Notes: generated by a model not told the origin, from the sequence alone. 62,326 nucleotides of DNA from Dialister succinatiphilus YIT 11850 (GCF_000242435.1 NZ_JH591187.1:941092-1003417); one strand, 5' to 3'. Positions 16,329-25,576 are shown, counted from the stretch's first letter. Made by a program: numbers and translations.

Positions 16329-17192
16329 TTATTTATTATCTGCATTGGATACAGCTTTCTTGCTGTATTCTTCTGTCCATTTCTTGAAGTTGCCATTATC
16401 TGTGTTTTCTTTAATCACTTCATTAATCACAGCCAGCACATCTTCATTTCCCTTCTGTACGGCAGCAGCAGAGTTCTTGACAGCTCCCGGGAACTTGATA
16501 TCTGAGAACATGAGATCATCATTGAAGATAACGTACTGCTCACCTACAATGCCTTCTACCACCAGGCCGTCTACCTTGCCCTGCTTCAGTTCCAGTACCA
16601 CCTCCGGTACATGAGCCAGACCTACGATTTTTGCATCTTTAATCTTTTCCTTGGCCAGGGCTTCCTGGGTGGTGGACTTCTGTACGCCGATAGTTTTCCC
16701 GTAGAGATCTTCTACGGTCTTATACTTATCAGCATCCGCTTTACGGATAATCACCTTCTGTTCCGTGGGCAGATAGTCAGCGGAGAAATCCATGGATTTC
16801 TTTCTTTCATCTGTGGGGTTGATTCCTGCAATGGCCACATCCACCTTGCCGCCGGTCAATGAAGAAAGGAGGGCCTGGAAGTTCATATCCTGTACTTCCA
16901 GCTTCACACCCAGCTTATCAGCCACCTTCTGGGCCAGTTCCATATCGATACCGATGACTTTCTTTTCACCGGCAGATGTATCTACGAATTCATAGGGAGG
17001 ATAGCCCGATGCAGTGCCTACGACCAGCTTACCGCTGGATTTAATTTTCTGCATGAGGGGACTTTCTTTCTGGGTCTGGGAAGAAGCGCTCTGACTCGAG
17101 CCAGAACCACCGCCGCAGCCTGCCAGTCCGAATACAGCAGCTGCTGCCATACCTAATGCCATCATTTTCAGTAAATTTTTCTTATTCATCAT
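16329..17192 (-). CDS. Polar amino-acid ABC transporter substrate-binding lipoprotein, paralog 1
   Basis: A 287-residue lipoprotein with a signal sequence ending in LAGC (about residue 25) and a serine/glycine/glutamine linker. It is a solute-binding protein of the polar amino acid family 3. ASGYPPYEF, then GINPTDERKKSMDFS gives the arginine that binds the ligand carboxylate. It has its own promoter (17246-17274) and terminator, apart from the two paralogs upstream. Three start ATGs lie close together; 17192 best fits the GGG-type SD. No permease or ATPase lies nearby, so it must share a transporter encoded elsewhere. Confidence 0.87.
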   Translation of the reverse strand: MMNKKNLLKMMALGMAAAAVFGLAGCGGGSGSSQSASSQTQKESPLMQKIKSSGKLVVGTASGYPPYEFVDTSAGEKKVIGIDMELAQKVADKLGVKLEVQDMNFQALLSSLTGGKVDVAIAGINPTDERKKSMDFSADYLPTEQKVIIRKADADKYKTVEDLYGKTIGVQKSTTQEALAKEKIKDAKIVGLAHVPEVVLELKQGKVDGLVVEGIVGEQYVIFNDDLMFSDIKFPGAVKNSAAAVQKGNEDVLAVINEVIKENTDNGNFKKWTEEYSKKAVSNADNK

Positions 17193-17245
17193 GTTCATAC
17201 ACCCTTTCGCCTTTAAGAATGGAGTTCTTTTCTTAACTTGCATAG

Positions 17246-17274
17246 AGTTTAGCATATTTATGCGTTAGTGTCAA
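17246..17274 (-). promoter_or_regulatory. Promoter of binding-protein paralog 1
   Basis: Minus strand TTGACA, a 17-base spacer, then TAAACT. Confidence 0.75.
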
Positions 17275-17407
17275 TAATTATTCATAAACTTTTTGGGAAT
17301 TTTCTTTTTAATCTTATTTCAAAATGTTCTGTAATCATAATATGCTCGACAGTTACTATATATTTCCTGCTTCCTCATTGGAATATGAGGCATTTAATAA
17401 TATGCAT

Positions 17408-17441
17408 AAAAAAACAGCAGGCCATGAGTCTGCTGTTTTTT
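17408..17441 (-). terminator. Terminator of the paralog 3-paralog 2 operon
   Basis: AAAAAACAGCAG-gccatgagt-CTGCTGTTTTTT, seven bases past the stop of paralog 2. Confidence 0.9.
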
Positions 17442-17447
17442 GAATTC

Positions 17448-18293
17448 TTATTTTCCTGCCTTTTCAATGGCAATCCTGCTGTATTCATCCACCCACTTGT
17501 CAAACTGCCCGGACTCTGTATCCTGTTTAATCACATCGTTAATTATTTTCAGCACATCATCATTCCCCTTCTGAAGAGCTACGGCAGATACCTTCTTGGC
17601 ACCATCAAACTGTACATCAGCCAGGGCCAGATCATCATTGTATACCAGATACTGCTTCGATACGACTCCTTCCAGAACGATGCCATCCAGTTTGCCGTTC
17701 TTCAGCTGAAGCACGGCGTCGGGCACACTGGAAAGACCAATAGCCGTAGCTCCTTCCACCTTCTGGGCTGTAGCTTCCTGGGTGGTGGATTTCTCTGCAC
17801 CCAGGACTTTGCCTTTTAAGTCTGCCAGCGTTTTAAATGTATGCTGGTCTTCTTTTCTTACTAAAAGCTTCTGCTCCGTAGGAAGATAGAGGTCTGAGAA
17901 GGCCATGGCTTTTTCCCTCTCCGGTGTAGGAGATACACCACCTACCGCAATATCCACCTTCCCGGCAGTAACAGAAGACAGGAGAGCAGAGAAGCTCATA
18001 TCCTGTACTTCCATAGGAACACCCAGTTTATCGGCAATCTGTTTACACATTTCCATATCAAGGCCGATGACCTTTTTATCCGGAGACTCTGCATCTACAA
18101 ATACATAGGGCGGATAACCGGAGGACGTGCCTACAATCAGCTTTCCTCTCTGTTTGATCGTCTGCATAAGTTTGCTCTGGGACGAACCGGAAGCAGCACT
18201 GCTTTTGGAGGTAGAAGAATCTCCGCAGCCGGCAGAAATCATGGCAGCTGTCAAAGCCGTTCCTAAAAGTATGACTTTCATGGTCTTATTCAT
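17448..18293 (-). CDS. Polar amino-acid ABC transporter substrate-binding lipoprotein, paralog 2
   Basis: A 281-residue lipoprotein (signal ending ISAGC, Cys about 23) of family 3. It shares the frame of its neighbours: SSGYPPYVF, then GVSPTPEREKAMAFSDLYLPTEQ, which is the most canonical TPER form of the three, with the ligand-binding arginine. It follows paralog 3 by 30 bases and shares its transcript. Differences around the binding pocket (PTPER here, PTDER in the others) suggest that the three bind different amino acids or differ in affinity. No membrane components lie nearby. Confidence 0.87.
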   Translation of the reverse strand: MNKTMKVILLGTALTAAMISAGCGDSSTSKSSAASGSSQSKLMQTIKQRGKLIVGTSSGYPPYVFVDAESPDKKVIGLDMEMCKQIADKLGVPMEVQDMSFSALLSSVTAGKVDIAVGGVSPTPEREKAMAFSDLYLPTEQKLLVRKEDQHTFKTLADLKGKVLGAEKSTTQEATAQKVEGATAIGLSSVPDAVLQLKNGKLDGIVLEGVVSKQYLVYNDDLALADVQFDGAKKVSAVALQKGNDDVLKIINDVIKQDTESGQFDKWVDEYSRIAIEKAGK

Positions 18294-18323
18294 AACAGAT
18301 TTCCTCCTTCAGGAAAAAGGCAG

Positions 18324-19175
18324 TTACTTGGACTGCGCGTTGGCCACTGCTTTCTTTGTCATTTCATCCACCCATTGATCTATGTTTCCATTGTCCTGGT
18401 TTTCCTTTATGACCTCATTAATCACAGCCACCACATCATCGCTTCCCTTAGGTACTGCCACAGCAGAACCTCCACTGTATTTGTCAAAATAAATATTCGT
18501 AGGTGCCAGGTCCTCATTAGTGACCAAATACTGTCCACCTACAATATTCTGCACCGGTACAGCATCCACTTTCCCCTGTTTCAATTCCAGCAGGGCATCA
18601 GGCACCTTGGCCAGAGCCACGATCTGGGCATCCGGAATCTGCTCTGAAGCCAGTTTTTCCTGAATCGTGGATTTCTGCACTGCAATCTTCTTACCGGAAA
18701 AATCTGCCAGTGATTTATACTTTCCCTCATCCCCCCTGCGAATAAGAAGGGTCTGTTTTCCCTCCAGATAGTTATGGGAGAAATCAACAGTCTTCTTTCT
18801 TTCATCAGTGGGATTGATGGCAGAAATAGCTATGTCCACCTTCCCTGTAGTAATGGAAGAAAGAAGGGACTGGAAGGTCATATCCTGCACCTCCAGCTTC
18901 ACCCCCAGCTTCTGCGCCACCGCTTCTGCCAGCTTCATGTCGATACCATCGATCTTCTTCTGATCCTTTACAGAGGTATCCAGAAATTCATAAGGTGGAA
19001 ATCCGGAAGCTGTACCTACAACCAGTTTACCATCCTTTTTGATTTTCTGCATGAGCGCACTTTGAGATGAATTTCCTGCCGAAGACTTCGCCGGCTGGGA
19101 ACTTCCGCAGCCCCCTGCCATTACCATACCTGCCGCTGCCAGTGCTAAAATCGCCGCTTTCATCATTTTCTTCAT
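18324..19175 (-). CDS. Polar amino-acid ABC transporter substrate-binding lipoprotein, paralog 3
   Basis: A 283-residue family 3 binding lipoprotein (signal ending MAGGC, Cys about 23). ASGFPPYEF, SAINPTDERKKTVDFSHNYLEGKQ and a C-terminal VAVINEVIKENQDNGNIDQW match paralog 1 closely. It is the first gene of a two-gene operon with a good promoter (19213-19241) and AGGAGG. The hinge word LPTEQ of the other two is replaced by LEGKQ. Tandem duplication and divergence is the likely origin. Confidence 0.87.
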   Translation of the reverse strand: MKKMMKAAILALAAAGMVMAGGCGSSQPAKSSAGNSSQSALMQKIKKDGKLVVGTASGFPPYEFLDTSVKDQKKIDGIDMKLAEAVAQKLGVKLEVQDMTFQSLLSSITTGKVDIAISAINPTDERKKTVDFSHNYLEGKQTLLIRRGDEGKYKSLADFSGKKIAVQKSTIQEKLASEQIPDAQIVALAKVPDALLELKQGKVDAVPVQNIVGGQYLVTNEDLAPTNIYFDKYSGGSAVAVPKGSDDVVAVINEVIKENQDNGNIDQWVDEMTKKAVANAQSK

Positions 19176-19212
19176 ATGCCTTTCCTCCTGTAACGATGAT
19201 TTATTTTTTATA

Positions 19213-19241
19213 AATATACATCCTTATGTATTAAAATGCAA
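19213..19241 (-). promoter_or_regulatory. Promoter of the paralog 3-2 operon
   Basis: Minus strand TTGCAT, a 17-base spacer, then TATATT, in an AT-rich context. Confidence 0.7.
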
Positions 19242-19345
19242 GAGGAAAAATTTTATCTGTCCGATTTCTGAAGTGTGTTTCATACCGGCAGGAATCCGTT
19301 TACAAGTGTTTTCATTTTATAAAACAACGACGTGCTTCCTGCAGC

Positions 19346-19379
19346 AAAAAAGCGAACCGGTTTCCCGATTCGCTTTTTT
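19346..19379 (-). terminator. coaX terminator
   Basis: AAAAAAGCGAA-CCGG-TTTCCCGA-TTCGCTTTTTT, directly after the coaX stop. Confidence 0.9.
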
Positions 19380-19380
19380 C

Positions 19381-20160
19381 TTACCTTCTGTCATTTTTAT
19401 TTTTTTCGTAAAGCACCAGAAGACCTTTCAGCGTAAGCATAGGATCTACTACATCAATAGTTTTGGAAGACTTGGCAATCAGAGTAGCCAGACCACCGGT
19501 AGCAATGACTTTCACATTGGGCTCATTCAGTTCTTCCTTAATACGATTTACGATTTCATCAATCTGGCCTACAAAGCCGTAGTAAATGCCGGCCTGCATG
19601 GCAGATACAGTGTTGCGGCAGATAATTTTTGGCGTTTTCACCAGTTCAATCCGAGGGAGCTTGGAGGCTCTCTGGAAGAGGGCTTCCATAGAAATACCGA
19701 TGCCCGGCGCCACGGCGCCGCCCAGATAATTGCCCTTGGTATCTACCACGCAGAAAGTGGTAGCAGTGCCCATATCAATAATAATAAGGGGGCAGTCATA
19801 TTCCGCAATAGCGGCCACAGCATTGACAATACGGTCGGCACCCAGTTCCTTTGGATTGTCATACAGGATATTAAGACCTGTCTTGATCCCAGGACCTACC
19901 ATGATGGGTTTCGTGTGAAAATAGCGCTGGCTCATGGTTTCCAGAATCGGAATGATTGGCGGAACCACGGTGGAGATGATAATGTCTTCCACGTCCTTAA
20001 AGGCAAGTCCACTCAGCTGAAACAGCGTACCCAGAAGGGCTGCATACCCGTCAGCGGTCTGCAGGGTATCTGTAGCTACCCGCCAATGACGGATCAGTTT
20101 CCTTTCTTTGTATACACCGCATACAATATTCGTATTTCCCACATCAAAAGCAAGAAGCAT
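19381..20160 (-). CDS. coaX: Type III pantothenate kinase
   Basis: A 259-residue ASKHA-fold kinase for the first step of coenzyme A synthesis (pantothenate to 4'-phosphopantothenate). DVGNTN at 5-10 is the phosphate loop, GADRIVNAVAA (near 103) and DMGTATTFCVV (near 124) are the other family signatures. Length is typical. The stop falls beside a strong terminator. In this window it is the only pantothenate kinase gene. It lies downstream of birA-bioY but the bioY terminator separates them. Confidence 0.95.
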   Translation of the reverse strand: MLLAFDVGNTNIVCGVYKERKLIRHWRVATDTLQTADGYAALLGTLFQLSGLAFKDVEDIIISTVVPPIIPILETMSQRYFHTKPIMVGPGIKTGLNILYDNPKELGADRIVNAVAAIAEYDCPLIIIDMGTATTFCVVDTKGNYLGGAVAPGIGISMEALFQRASKLPRIELVKTPKIICRNTVSAMQAGIYYGFVGQIDEIVNRIKEELNEPNVKVIATGGLATLIAKSSKTIDVVDPMLTLKGLLVLYEKNKNDRR

Positions 20161-20474
20161 GTGAATCTCCTCCGGAACCGGCTCCCCTATGACTTCTCAA
20201 ATTCTATTCCATCAGCCATACATTGAGGTGCCTTTAAAATTTCATCAAGTGTATAATGCAACAAAGTTTCCATTCTGTCAAGGGAAATCATAACAAATAA
20301 TAGAATTTTTACAGATAACCATATGAGTGGGCCTATTCATATATTTTAAGCTATAAAGAAAGCGCCGCCCTAAAAGCAGCGCTTTCTATCCCCTTTATAA
20401 GGAATCTACTGATGAAGCAGCATATAAATATTTTAATATCAGTACTTATGTACGAATCAGTTCGTTTGGGAACT
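20161..20474. other. coaX leader and bioY 3' region
   Basis: No gene is evident. It contains a terminator hairpin for bioY at 20358-20386 and the coaX SD (GGAGGAG). I did not find a convincing coaX promoter. Confidence 0.5.
20358..20386 (-). terminator. bioY terminator
   Basis: AAAGCGC-TGC-ttttaggGCgGCGCTTTC type hairpin on the minus strand, followed by TTTA. Confidence 0.7.
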
Positions 20475-21044
20475 TCAATGTTCCATGGTGGGATAATAGC
20501 CTGCCTGATTCAAAGACTGGCGAATCCGGGTACCGCAGATAACACCCAGAATGACTTTGATGAGGTCAAAAGCCACAAAGGGGAATACGGTAAGAGTCAA
20601 TGCCGTCCACAGGGGCATTTCTTTTCCAAGGCCAAAGTGGAAATATCCCATGAACCAGACCGTGCCCAAAGCGTAGCAGCAAATGAGGCCAAGCACGGCG
20701 GAAGAAACCTGGCGGAGAAAATGACCCTTTTCTGCCAGACGGAAGCCGGATACCCAGGCCATAACCACAAATCCCAGATAATAGCCGCCTACAGGGGAGA
20801 AAAAGATGCCGGCACCAGCCTTGCCCATGGTAAGGATAGGAATGCCAAGAAGTCCCAGTAGAAGCCATACGCCGATGGAGATAGCCCCCCATTTCCTTCC
20901 CAGCACACCGCCTGCCAGGGCGCAGACAAAACTCTGCAAAGTAATGGGAACCGGTCCGATGGGGAACGTAAACTGCGACAGCACTGCCATGATGGCTGCA
21001 AATATAGCTGCACTGATAATATTGTGCATTTTTCCTTTTTCCAT
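20475..21044 (-). CDS. bioY: Biotin transporter BioY (ECF transporter S component)
   Basis: A 189-residue six-helix membrane protein. It has the BioY features FPIGPVPITLQSFVCALAGG (about residues 27-46) and GAGIFFSPVGGYYLGF (about 77-92), both in the substrate-binding part. It imports biotin, alone or with the EcfA/EcfT module, none of which is in this window. It lies 110 bases downstream of birA, and pairing of a biotin importer with the biotin repressor/ligase fits biotin-responsive control. No biotin synthesis genes are seen here. Confidence 0.93.
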   Translation of the reverse strand: MEKGKMHNIISAAIFAAIMAVLSQFTFPIGPVPITLQSFVCALAGGVLGRKWGAISIGVWLLLGLLGIPILTMGKAGAGIFFSPVGGYYLGFVVMAWVSGFRLAEKGHFLRQVSSAVLGLICCYALGTVWFMGYFHFGLGKEMPLWTALTLTVFPFVAFDLIKVILGVICGTRIRQSLNQAGYYPTMEH

Positions 21045-21154
21045 AGTTATCCTCTTCTCCTATTCCTATAACCGTCCGTGTATCAGACATGAAGAGAGAA
21101 ATGCCCGGAACGGCTGAAACATAACTTCCAAACGCTCAAAGAAATGAAATGATC

Positions 21155-22144
21155 TTATCTCTTTGGAAGGGGCGCATCAATGGGACGAATAGATACGTCA
21201 CCGGCAATGACTCGGGTTACATGGGATCCTGTATCTACCAGAAGGCATCCATCCTTATCGATATCGACAGCCTTGCCTGTGTAGCTGTCATTTCCGAAAA
21301 TGACCCGTACTTCCTGTCCCAGAGTAACGGAAAGGGTCTTCCAGTCTTCCAGCACCTTATCAAAACCTTCAGTCTGAGCCATATGATATTCCTTCTCCAG
21401 TTCTGCCAGAATGGCCGCCAGAAGATCTTTGCGGGATACGTCGATGCCTTCATTGAGGAAGGATGTGGAAGTCTCGCGGAAAGCCTCAGGAAATTCGCTT
21501 TTCTTCATGCCTGTATTGATACCGATACCCATGATAATATAATCAATTTTTTCCATGGATGCAGACATTTCTGTAAGAATACCTACCATCTTTTTGCCAT
21601 GGTAAAGGATATCATTCGGCCATTTGATACCGGCATCTTTCAGTCCCAGACGTCGGATGCCCCGGCATACGCCAATGGCAGCAAGAAGGGTACATTTGGA
21701 TGCTTCCATGGGGAAGAACTTCGGCCGAAGAATAAGGGAAAACCAAATGCCCTTGGCAAAGGGGCTGTAGAATCCGCGGGTAAGCCGCCCATGACCGCCG
21801 GTCTGCTCCTCTGCCACCACAATGGTCCCTTCCTCCGCCCCTTCCCTGGCGATTTTCTTTGCTTCCTCGTTAGTGGAACGGGTGGAAGACATGTACACCA
21901 CATGACGTCCAAAAGTTTCCGTATGGAGGGCACTGTCGATTTCCAACGGCGTCAACAGATTGGGAGCATAAATGAGCCGATACCCTTTTCGTGTACTGGA
22001 CTCAAAAATATAGCCCCTCTCCTTTAGTACTTTGATATGCTTCCAGATGGCTGTACGGGAAACGTGGAGATCTTTGGAAATCTGTTCTCCTGAAACAAAT
22101 TCCCCATTCGCCTTCCTGAAGTAATCCAGGATTTCATTTCGCAT
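21155..22144 (-). CDS. birA: Bifunctional biotin-[acetyl-CoA-carboxylase] ligase and biotin repressor
   Basis: A 329-residue BirA with an N-terminal winged helix (residues 1-60, GEQISKDLHVSRTAIWKHIKVL) and a ligase domain. The biotinyl-AMP loop, usually GRGRRGR, reads GGHGRLTRG (about 123-131); KWPNDI is intact (about 180), and a C-terminal SH3-like part follows. It transfers biotin to carboxylase carrier domains and represses biotin genes when loaded. I chose ATG 22144 with AGGAGG eight bases upstream. GGTTTACAA lies in its own promoter spacer, which suggests autoregulation. Confidence 0.93.
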   Translation of the reverse strand: MRNEILDYFRKANGEFVSGEQISKDLHVSRTAIWKHIKVLKERGYIFESSTRKGYRLIYAPNLLTPLEIDSALHTETFGRHVVYMSSTRSTNEEAKKIAREGAEEGTIVVAEEQTGGHGRLTRGFYSPFAKGIWFSLILRPKFFPMEASKCTLLAAIGVCRGIRRLGLKDAGIKWPNDILYHGKKMVGILTEMSASMEKIDYIIMGIGINTGMKKSEFPEAFRETSTSFLNEGIDVSRKDLLAAILAELEKEYHMAQTEGFDKVLEDWKTLSVTLGQEVRVIFGNDSYTGKAVDIDKDGCLLVDTGSHVTRVIAGDVSIRPIDAPLPKR

Positions 22145-22193
22145 AAAAGCGCCTCCTATGATAAACAGCGACAGAATGTTAGAAAAAACAGAC

Positions 22194-22278
22194 TTGTAAA
22201 CTGCCTTTTCTGTAATGCCTTGGAACAATACTTCCTTAACTCTTTTCCTATTATAGCCAGTTGTAAACCATTCGTCAA
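22194..22278 (-). promoter_or_regulatory. birA promoter with BirA-like half-sites
   Basis: Minus strand TTGACG (22273-22278), a 17-base spacer, then TATAAT (22250-22255). GGTTTACAA, a known BirA half-site sequence in enterobacteria, lies inside the spacer (22261-22269). AGTTTACAA recurs at 22194-22202 in the leader. Both face the same way; the usual inverted partner is absent, so the operator call is tentative. Confidence 0.6.
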
Positions 22279-22363
22279 CCTACATATATTATTGTATTGA
22301 CATTTTAGGGCATAAAAGTTTTTTCCACCCTGGTCCTATTGAAATCCCGCCAAAAAACAAAAA

Positions 22364-22385
22364 GCCGGCGGCTTCAGCCGTCGGC
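22364..22385 (-). terminator. hslVU terminator
   Basis: GCCGACGGC-TGAA-GCCGCCGGC hairpin followed on the minus strand by TTTTTGTTTTTTG. Confidence 0.88.
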
Positions 22386-22392
22386 CTTATAC

Positions 22393-23748
22393 TTATAGAA
22401 TATAGTTGGAAATATCGATATTTTCCCTGATTCTGCCCAGTTTCTCTCTTACATAGTCACTGTCTACCACCATTTCCTTTTCTTCCATATCCGGAGCATC
22501 AAAGGAGAGGTCTTCCAGCACTCTCTCCAGTATAGTGTAAAGCCTTCTGGCACCAATGTCTTCTGTTTCCAAATTAACCTCCGAGGCAATTTCTGCAATG
22601 GTATCCAGTGCATCTTCTGCAAAGGTTACATGAAGGCCTTCCGTATCCAAAAGGGCGGTATACTGACGAATCAGAGCCTGCCGAGGTTCTGTCAGGATTT
22701 TCCGAAGATCTTCTTTCGTAAGACTGGAAAGCTCTACGCGGATAGGGAAACGGCCCTGCAGTTCCGGAATCAGGTCACTGGGTTTGGACACATGGAACGC
22801 ACCGGCCGCCATGAAAAGAATATGGTCTGTTTTCACCTGACCATACTTCGTTTTCACCGTAGCTCCTTCTACAATCGGAAGGATATCCCTCTGCACCCCT
22901 TCCCGTGATACATCAGGGCCGCCGGAAGCACCGGTTCTGCCGGCAATCTTATCAATTTCATCAATAAAGATAATGCCTCTTTCTTCCGCATAATGGATGG
23001 CCCTGTCCTTCACCACTTCCATATCCACCATTTCATCGGCTGCCTCTTCTGTCAGAATTTTCTTTGCTTCCCGAACGGTAACCTTCTTTTTCTTCATCTT
23101 TTTGGGCATCATACCGGCAATCATGACGGAAATCTGGTTTGCCTGCTCATTATCCGACTGGGGCGCATTGCCTTTGTCTTCCACCTTGATCTCAATCTGC
23201 CGGTCATCCAGTTCGCCGCTTCGGATTCTTTCCACCAGTTCTTTGCGCCGCTGTTTTTCTTCCTGATTTTCCGGCTTATCGGCCTGCTTTTCACCGAAAA
23301 TAATATCCATGGGGCTTCTTGTCTCCGGCTTTTTAGAAGGCCACATAACTTCGGCAATGCGATGCAGCGCTTCTTCCTCCGCGTCCCTGCCGTGGCGGGC
23401 GGATTCCTCTTTCTTCACAAGACGCACCGCTTCTTCCACCAGGTCCCGCACCATGGACTCTACGTCCCTTCCCACGTAACCTACTTCGGTGTACTTGGTG
23501 GCTTCCACCTTCACAAAAGGTGCATGGGTCAGGGAGGCAATCCGCCGGGCAATTTCTGTCTTGCCTACGCCGGTGGGGCCAATGAGAAGAATATTCTTGG
23601 GGCTGATTTCCCTGGAAATATCCGGTGGAAGCTGTCCTGCCCGCCAGCGGTTCCGAAGAGCTACTGCCACAGCCCGTTTGGCATCCTTCTGCCCGATAAT
23701 GTAATGGTCCAGATATTCTACAATCTTACGGGGTGTTAATTCTTCCAT
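22393..23748 (-). CDS. hslU: HslU, ATPase subunit of the HslVU protease
   Basis: A 451-residue AAA+ unfoldase. Walker A is GPTGVGKTE (about 56-64), followed by [23 protein letters not shown] (pore loop GYVG). An insert (I) domain of about 110-240 precedes Walker B FIDEIDK (about 257-263). The C-terminus ends ISNYIL, close to the conserved tail that docks into HslV. It partners HslV; hslU starts within the hslV stop (TGATG). The operon ends in a terminator. Confidence 0.96.
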   Translation of the reverse strand: MEELTPRKIVEYLDHYIIGQKDAKRAVAVALRNRWRAGQLPPDISREISPKNILLIGPTGVGKTEIARRIASLTHAPFVKVEATKYTEVGYVGRDVESMVRDLVEEAVRLVKKEESARHGRDAEEEALHRIAEVMWPSKKPETRSPMDIIFGEKQADKPENQEEKQRRKELVERIRSGELDDRQIEIKVEDKGNAPQSDNEQANQISVMIAGMMPKKMKKKKVTVREAKKILTEEAADEMVDMEVVKDRAIHYAEERGIIFIDEIDKIAGRTGASGGPDVSREGVQRDILPIVEGATVKTKYGQVKTDHILFMAAGAFHVSKPSDLIPELQGRFPIRVELSSLTKEDLRKILTEPRQALIRQYTALLDTEGLHVTFAEDALDTIAEIASEVNLETEDIGARRLYTILERVLEDLSFDAPDMEEKEMVVDSDYVREKLGRIRENIDISNYIL

Positions 23749-24278
23749 CAGATTTCCTCCACAATAACATTATGATTGGTGTATACGCAGATATCTGCTG
23801 CAATATGAAGTGATTTTTCCGCTATTTCACGGGCAGAAAGATCCGTATTCTGTGACAGTGCACGGGCAGCAGAAAGAGCATAGTTGCCGCCACTTCCAAT
23901 GGCCAGAATACCATCATCCGGCTCAATCACTTCTCCGCTGCCGGAGACAAGGAAAAGATGCTCTCCATCGGTGAGAATCAAAAGGGCCTCCAGTTTCTGG
24001 AGCACCCGGTCACTGCGCCAGTCCTTGGCAAATTCCACGGCCGCCCGCACCAGATTGCCATTGCAGTCTCGAAGTTTGGCTTCAAATTTATCAAAAAGAG
24101 AAAAGGCATCTGCCACGGAACCGGCAAATCCTGCAATAATCTTCCCATGATACAGCCGCCGCACTTTCCGGGCCGTATTCTTCATTATTACCGCATTTCC
24201 CATGGTGACCTGCCCGTCACCAGCCATGGCTGTATGGCCGTCCTTCTTCACCGCCAATATGGTTGTCGCTGTAAACAT
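23748..24278 (-). CDS. hslV: HslV, peptidase subunit of the HslVU protease
   Basis: A 176-residue proteasome-beta-like peptidase. The sequence starts [12 protein letters not shown]; alignment with family members puts the catalytic N-terminal threonine at residue 5, after removal of a four-residue propeptide. GDGQVT and the later [18 protein letters not shown] and [13 protein letters not shown] are typical. It forms the double-ring chamber for HslU. The promoter is probably just upstream (TATAAT-like near 24345); I saw no CtsR or CIRCE operator. Confidence 0.96.
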   Translation of the reverse strand: MFTATTILAVKKDGHTAMAGDGQVTMGNAVIMKNTARKVRRLYHGKIIAGFAGSVADAFSLFDKFEAKLRDCNGNLVRAAVEFAKDWRSDRVLQKLEALLILTDGEHLFLVSGSGEVIEPDDGILAIGSGGNYALSAARALSQNTDLSAREIAEKSLHIAADICVYTNHNVIVEEI

Positions 24279-24594
24279 AACTCCTCCTTCTATTTGAATG
24301 CTATAAAAACACCGCCTTTCGGCAGTTCTCCATTTCTACTTATATTATACGTTACAGAGAAAACAATGGGTAGAGGAAAGCGCCCGGCGGATTTAAAAGT
24401 TCCAATGGGCCCGGCATTGATGCTCCTAAACGAGATCCATTTCTATAAACAGCATTTCCTGCCTGACCCTGGTATACGGGGTTGTAAAGAAAAATGGGAA
24501 TCCCTGAGAAATCTATTCCGCCTCCCATCTTGCAATCTTTCGCTATCGCCGTTATCATGAGGAGTAACAGAACAATTGAGAAAAGGATGGGACC
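24279..24594. other. Divergent gap between hslV and the thioesterase gene
   Basis: This 316-base gap holds a small hairpin (GCCGAAAGGC near 24320) and the likely divergent promoters. A plus-strand frame of 65 codons (24364-24560) has no SD and no recognisable content, and I do not call it. Confidence 0.4.
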
Positions 24595-25065
24595 ATGATG
24601 GATACCAATATAAAACAGCTGAAAGATCCGGAGGAAATCCGGCAGCACATCCGGAACATTTATAAGAAAAACCGGTTCATGGAAGATTATTTCCATATCC
24701 ACATTGATGAAATTCACTGCGGTAGTGTCACCGTCAGCCTGAAGACAGACCCACTGAAGCACAACAATCACAGGGGCCGCCTCCATGGCGGTGTGCTGGC
24801 TGCCCTGGCCGATTCCGTCACCGGTGTCACCAGTGCATCCGTAGGAGCTTCCGTGGTTACTGTAGCCATGACCATGAATTTCATCCGTACTGCCAAACCG
24901 GGAGAAACCATCCGTGTCACCAGCCATATCACTCACAACGGTCACTCCACCATTGTCATAGAAGCGGATATGTTTGACGAAGAGGATCATCTCATGTCTA
25001 ATATACTGGCCACCATGATGGTGGTGGACCGGTTCACAGAAATACCGCGGCGCTGGAATGGTTGA
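24595..25065 (+). CDS. PaaI-type hotdog-fold thioesterase
   Basis: A 156-residue hotdog protein, one of few plus-strand genes in the window. The family signature is HGGVLAALADSVTGVTS (about residues 63-79), then VTVAMTMNFIRTAKPGETI. Such enzymes hydrolyse acyl- or aryl-CoA thioesters; the substrate is not evident. AGGAT lies before two adjacent ATGs (24595 and 24598). It is a single-gene unit bounded by hslV on the left and by two copies of the 160-bp repeat on the right. Confidence 0.87.
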   Translation: MMDTNIKQLKDPEEIRQHIRNIYKKNRFMEDYFHIHIDEIHCGSVTVSLKTDPLKHNNHRGRLHGGVLAALADSVTGVTSASVGASVVTVAMTMNFIRTAKPGETIRVTSHITHNGHSTIVIEADMFDEEDHLMSNILATMMVVDRFTEIPRRWNG

Positions 25066-25090
25066 TCGGAACTGCCGCTTCGCGTCTCTA

Positions 25091-25251
25091 AGGAAGCGCT
25101 GATTAAATCATTGTTTGCTTTTATTCTTGAATTTTTATGCAATGTGAGGAATGGGCTGACGCGAATAGCGAGCTATTTAAGGAAGCCCATGACGAAACAG
25201 TGCATAAAAATTCTTATAAAAGAAAACTCTATGAATTAATCAGTGCTTCCC
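25091..25251 (-). mobile_element. 160-bp long-hairpin repeat element, copy D
   Basis: Inverse orientation to copies A-C. TAA flanks both sides on the plus strand (TTAG on the other). The inner stem is ATGGGCT (25151-25157) with AGCCCAT (25184-25190). The terminal hairpin AATAGCGAGCTATT is at 25164-25177. Confidence 0.88.
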
Positions 25252-25415
25252 TAATATAAAAGATGTCGAAGGCAGCGGCAGTTTCACTGTATTTTTTCCC
25301 TTTTATCCCAAACAGGAAAATGAAACTATCCTTTGGCAAAAAAATAAGACCTTTCCATATAGAGTTCAAGAGTCATTGGCAGTCGCCAGGCGCAGCCTGC
25401 ATACTGACAGTTCTA

Positions 25416-25576
25416 GGGAAGCGCTGATTAAATCGTTGTTTGCTTTTATTCTTGAATTTTTATGCAATGCAAGGAATGAGGCGACGCGAATAGCGAGCTA
25501 TTTAAGGAGCCTCATGACGAAGCAGTGCATGAAAATTCTTATAAAAGCAAACTCTATGAATTAATCAGTGCTTCCC
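25416..25576 (-). mobile_element. 160-bp long-hairpin repeat element, copy E (divergent)
   Basis: Same orientation as copy D and 165 bases from it, flanked by CTAG on both sides. It is the most diverged copy. Its inner stem is ATGAGGC (25476-25482) with GCCTCAT (25509-25515): both arms differ from copy D but still pair. GTTTGCTTTT also pairs fully with AAAAGCAAAC here, where copy D has a mismatch. The gap to metY (25577-25712) holds nothing else that I can support. Confidence 0.87.

Noticed and set aside
24364-24560. 65-codon plus-strand frame upstream of the thioesterase
   Set aside because: No SD precedes it, its composition is not protein-like, and it overlaps the hslV promoter region.
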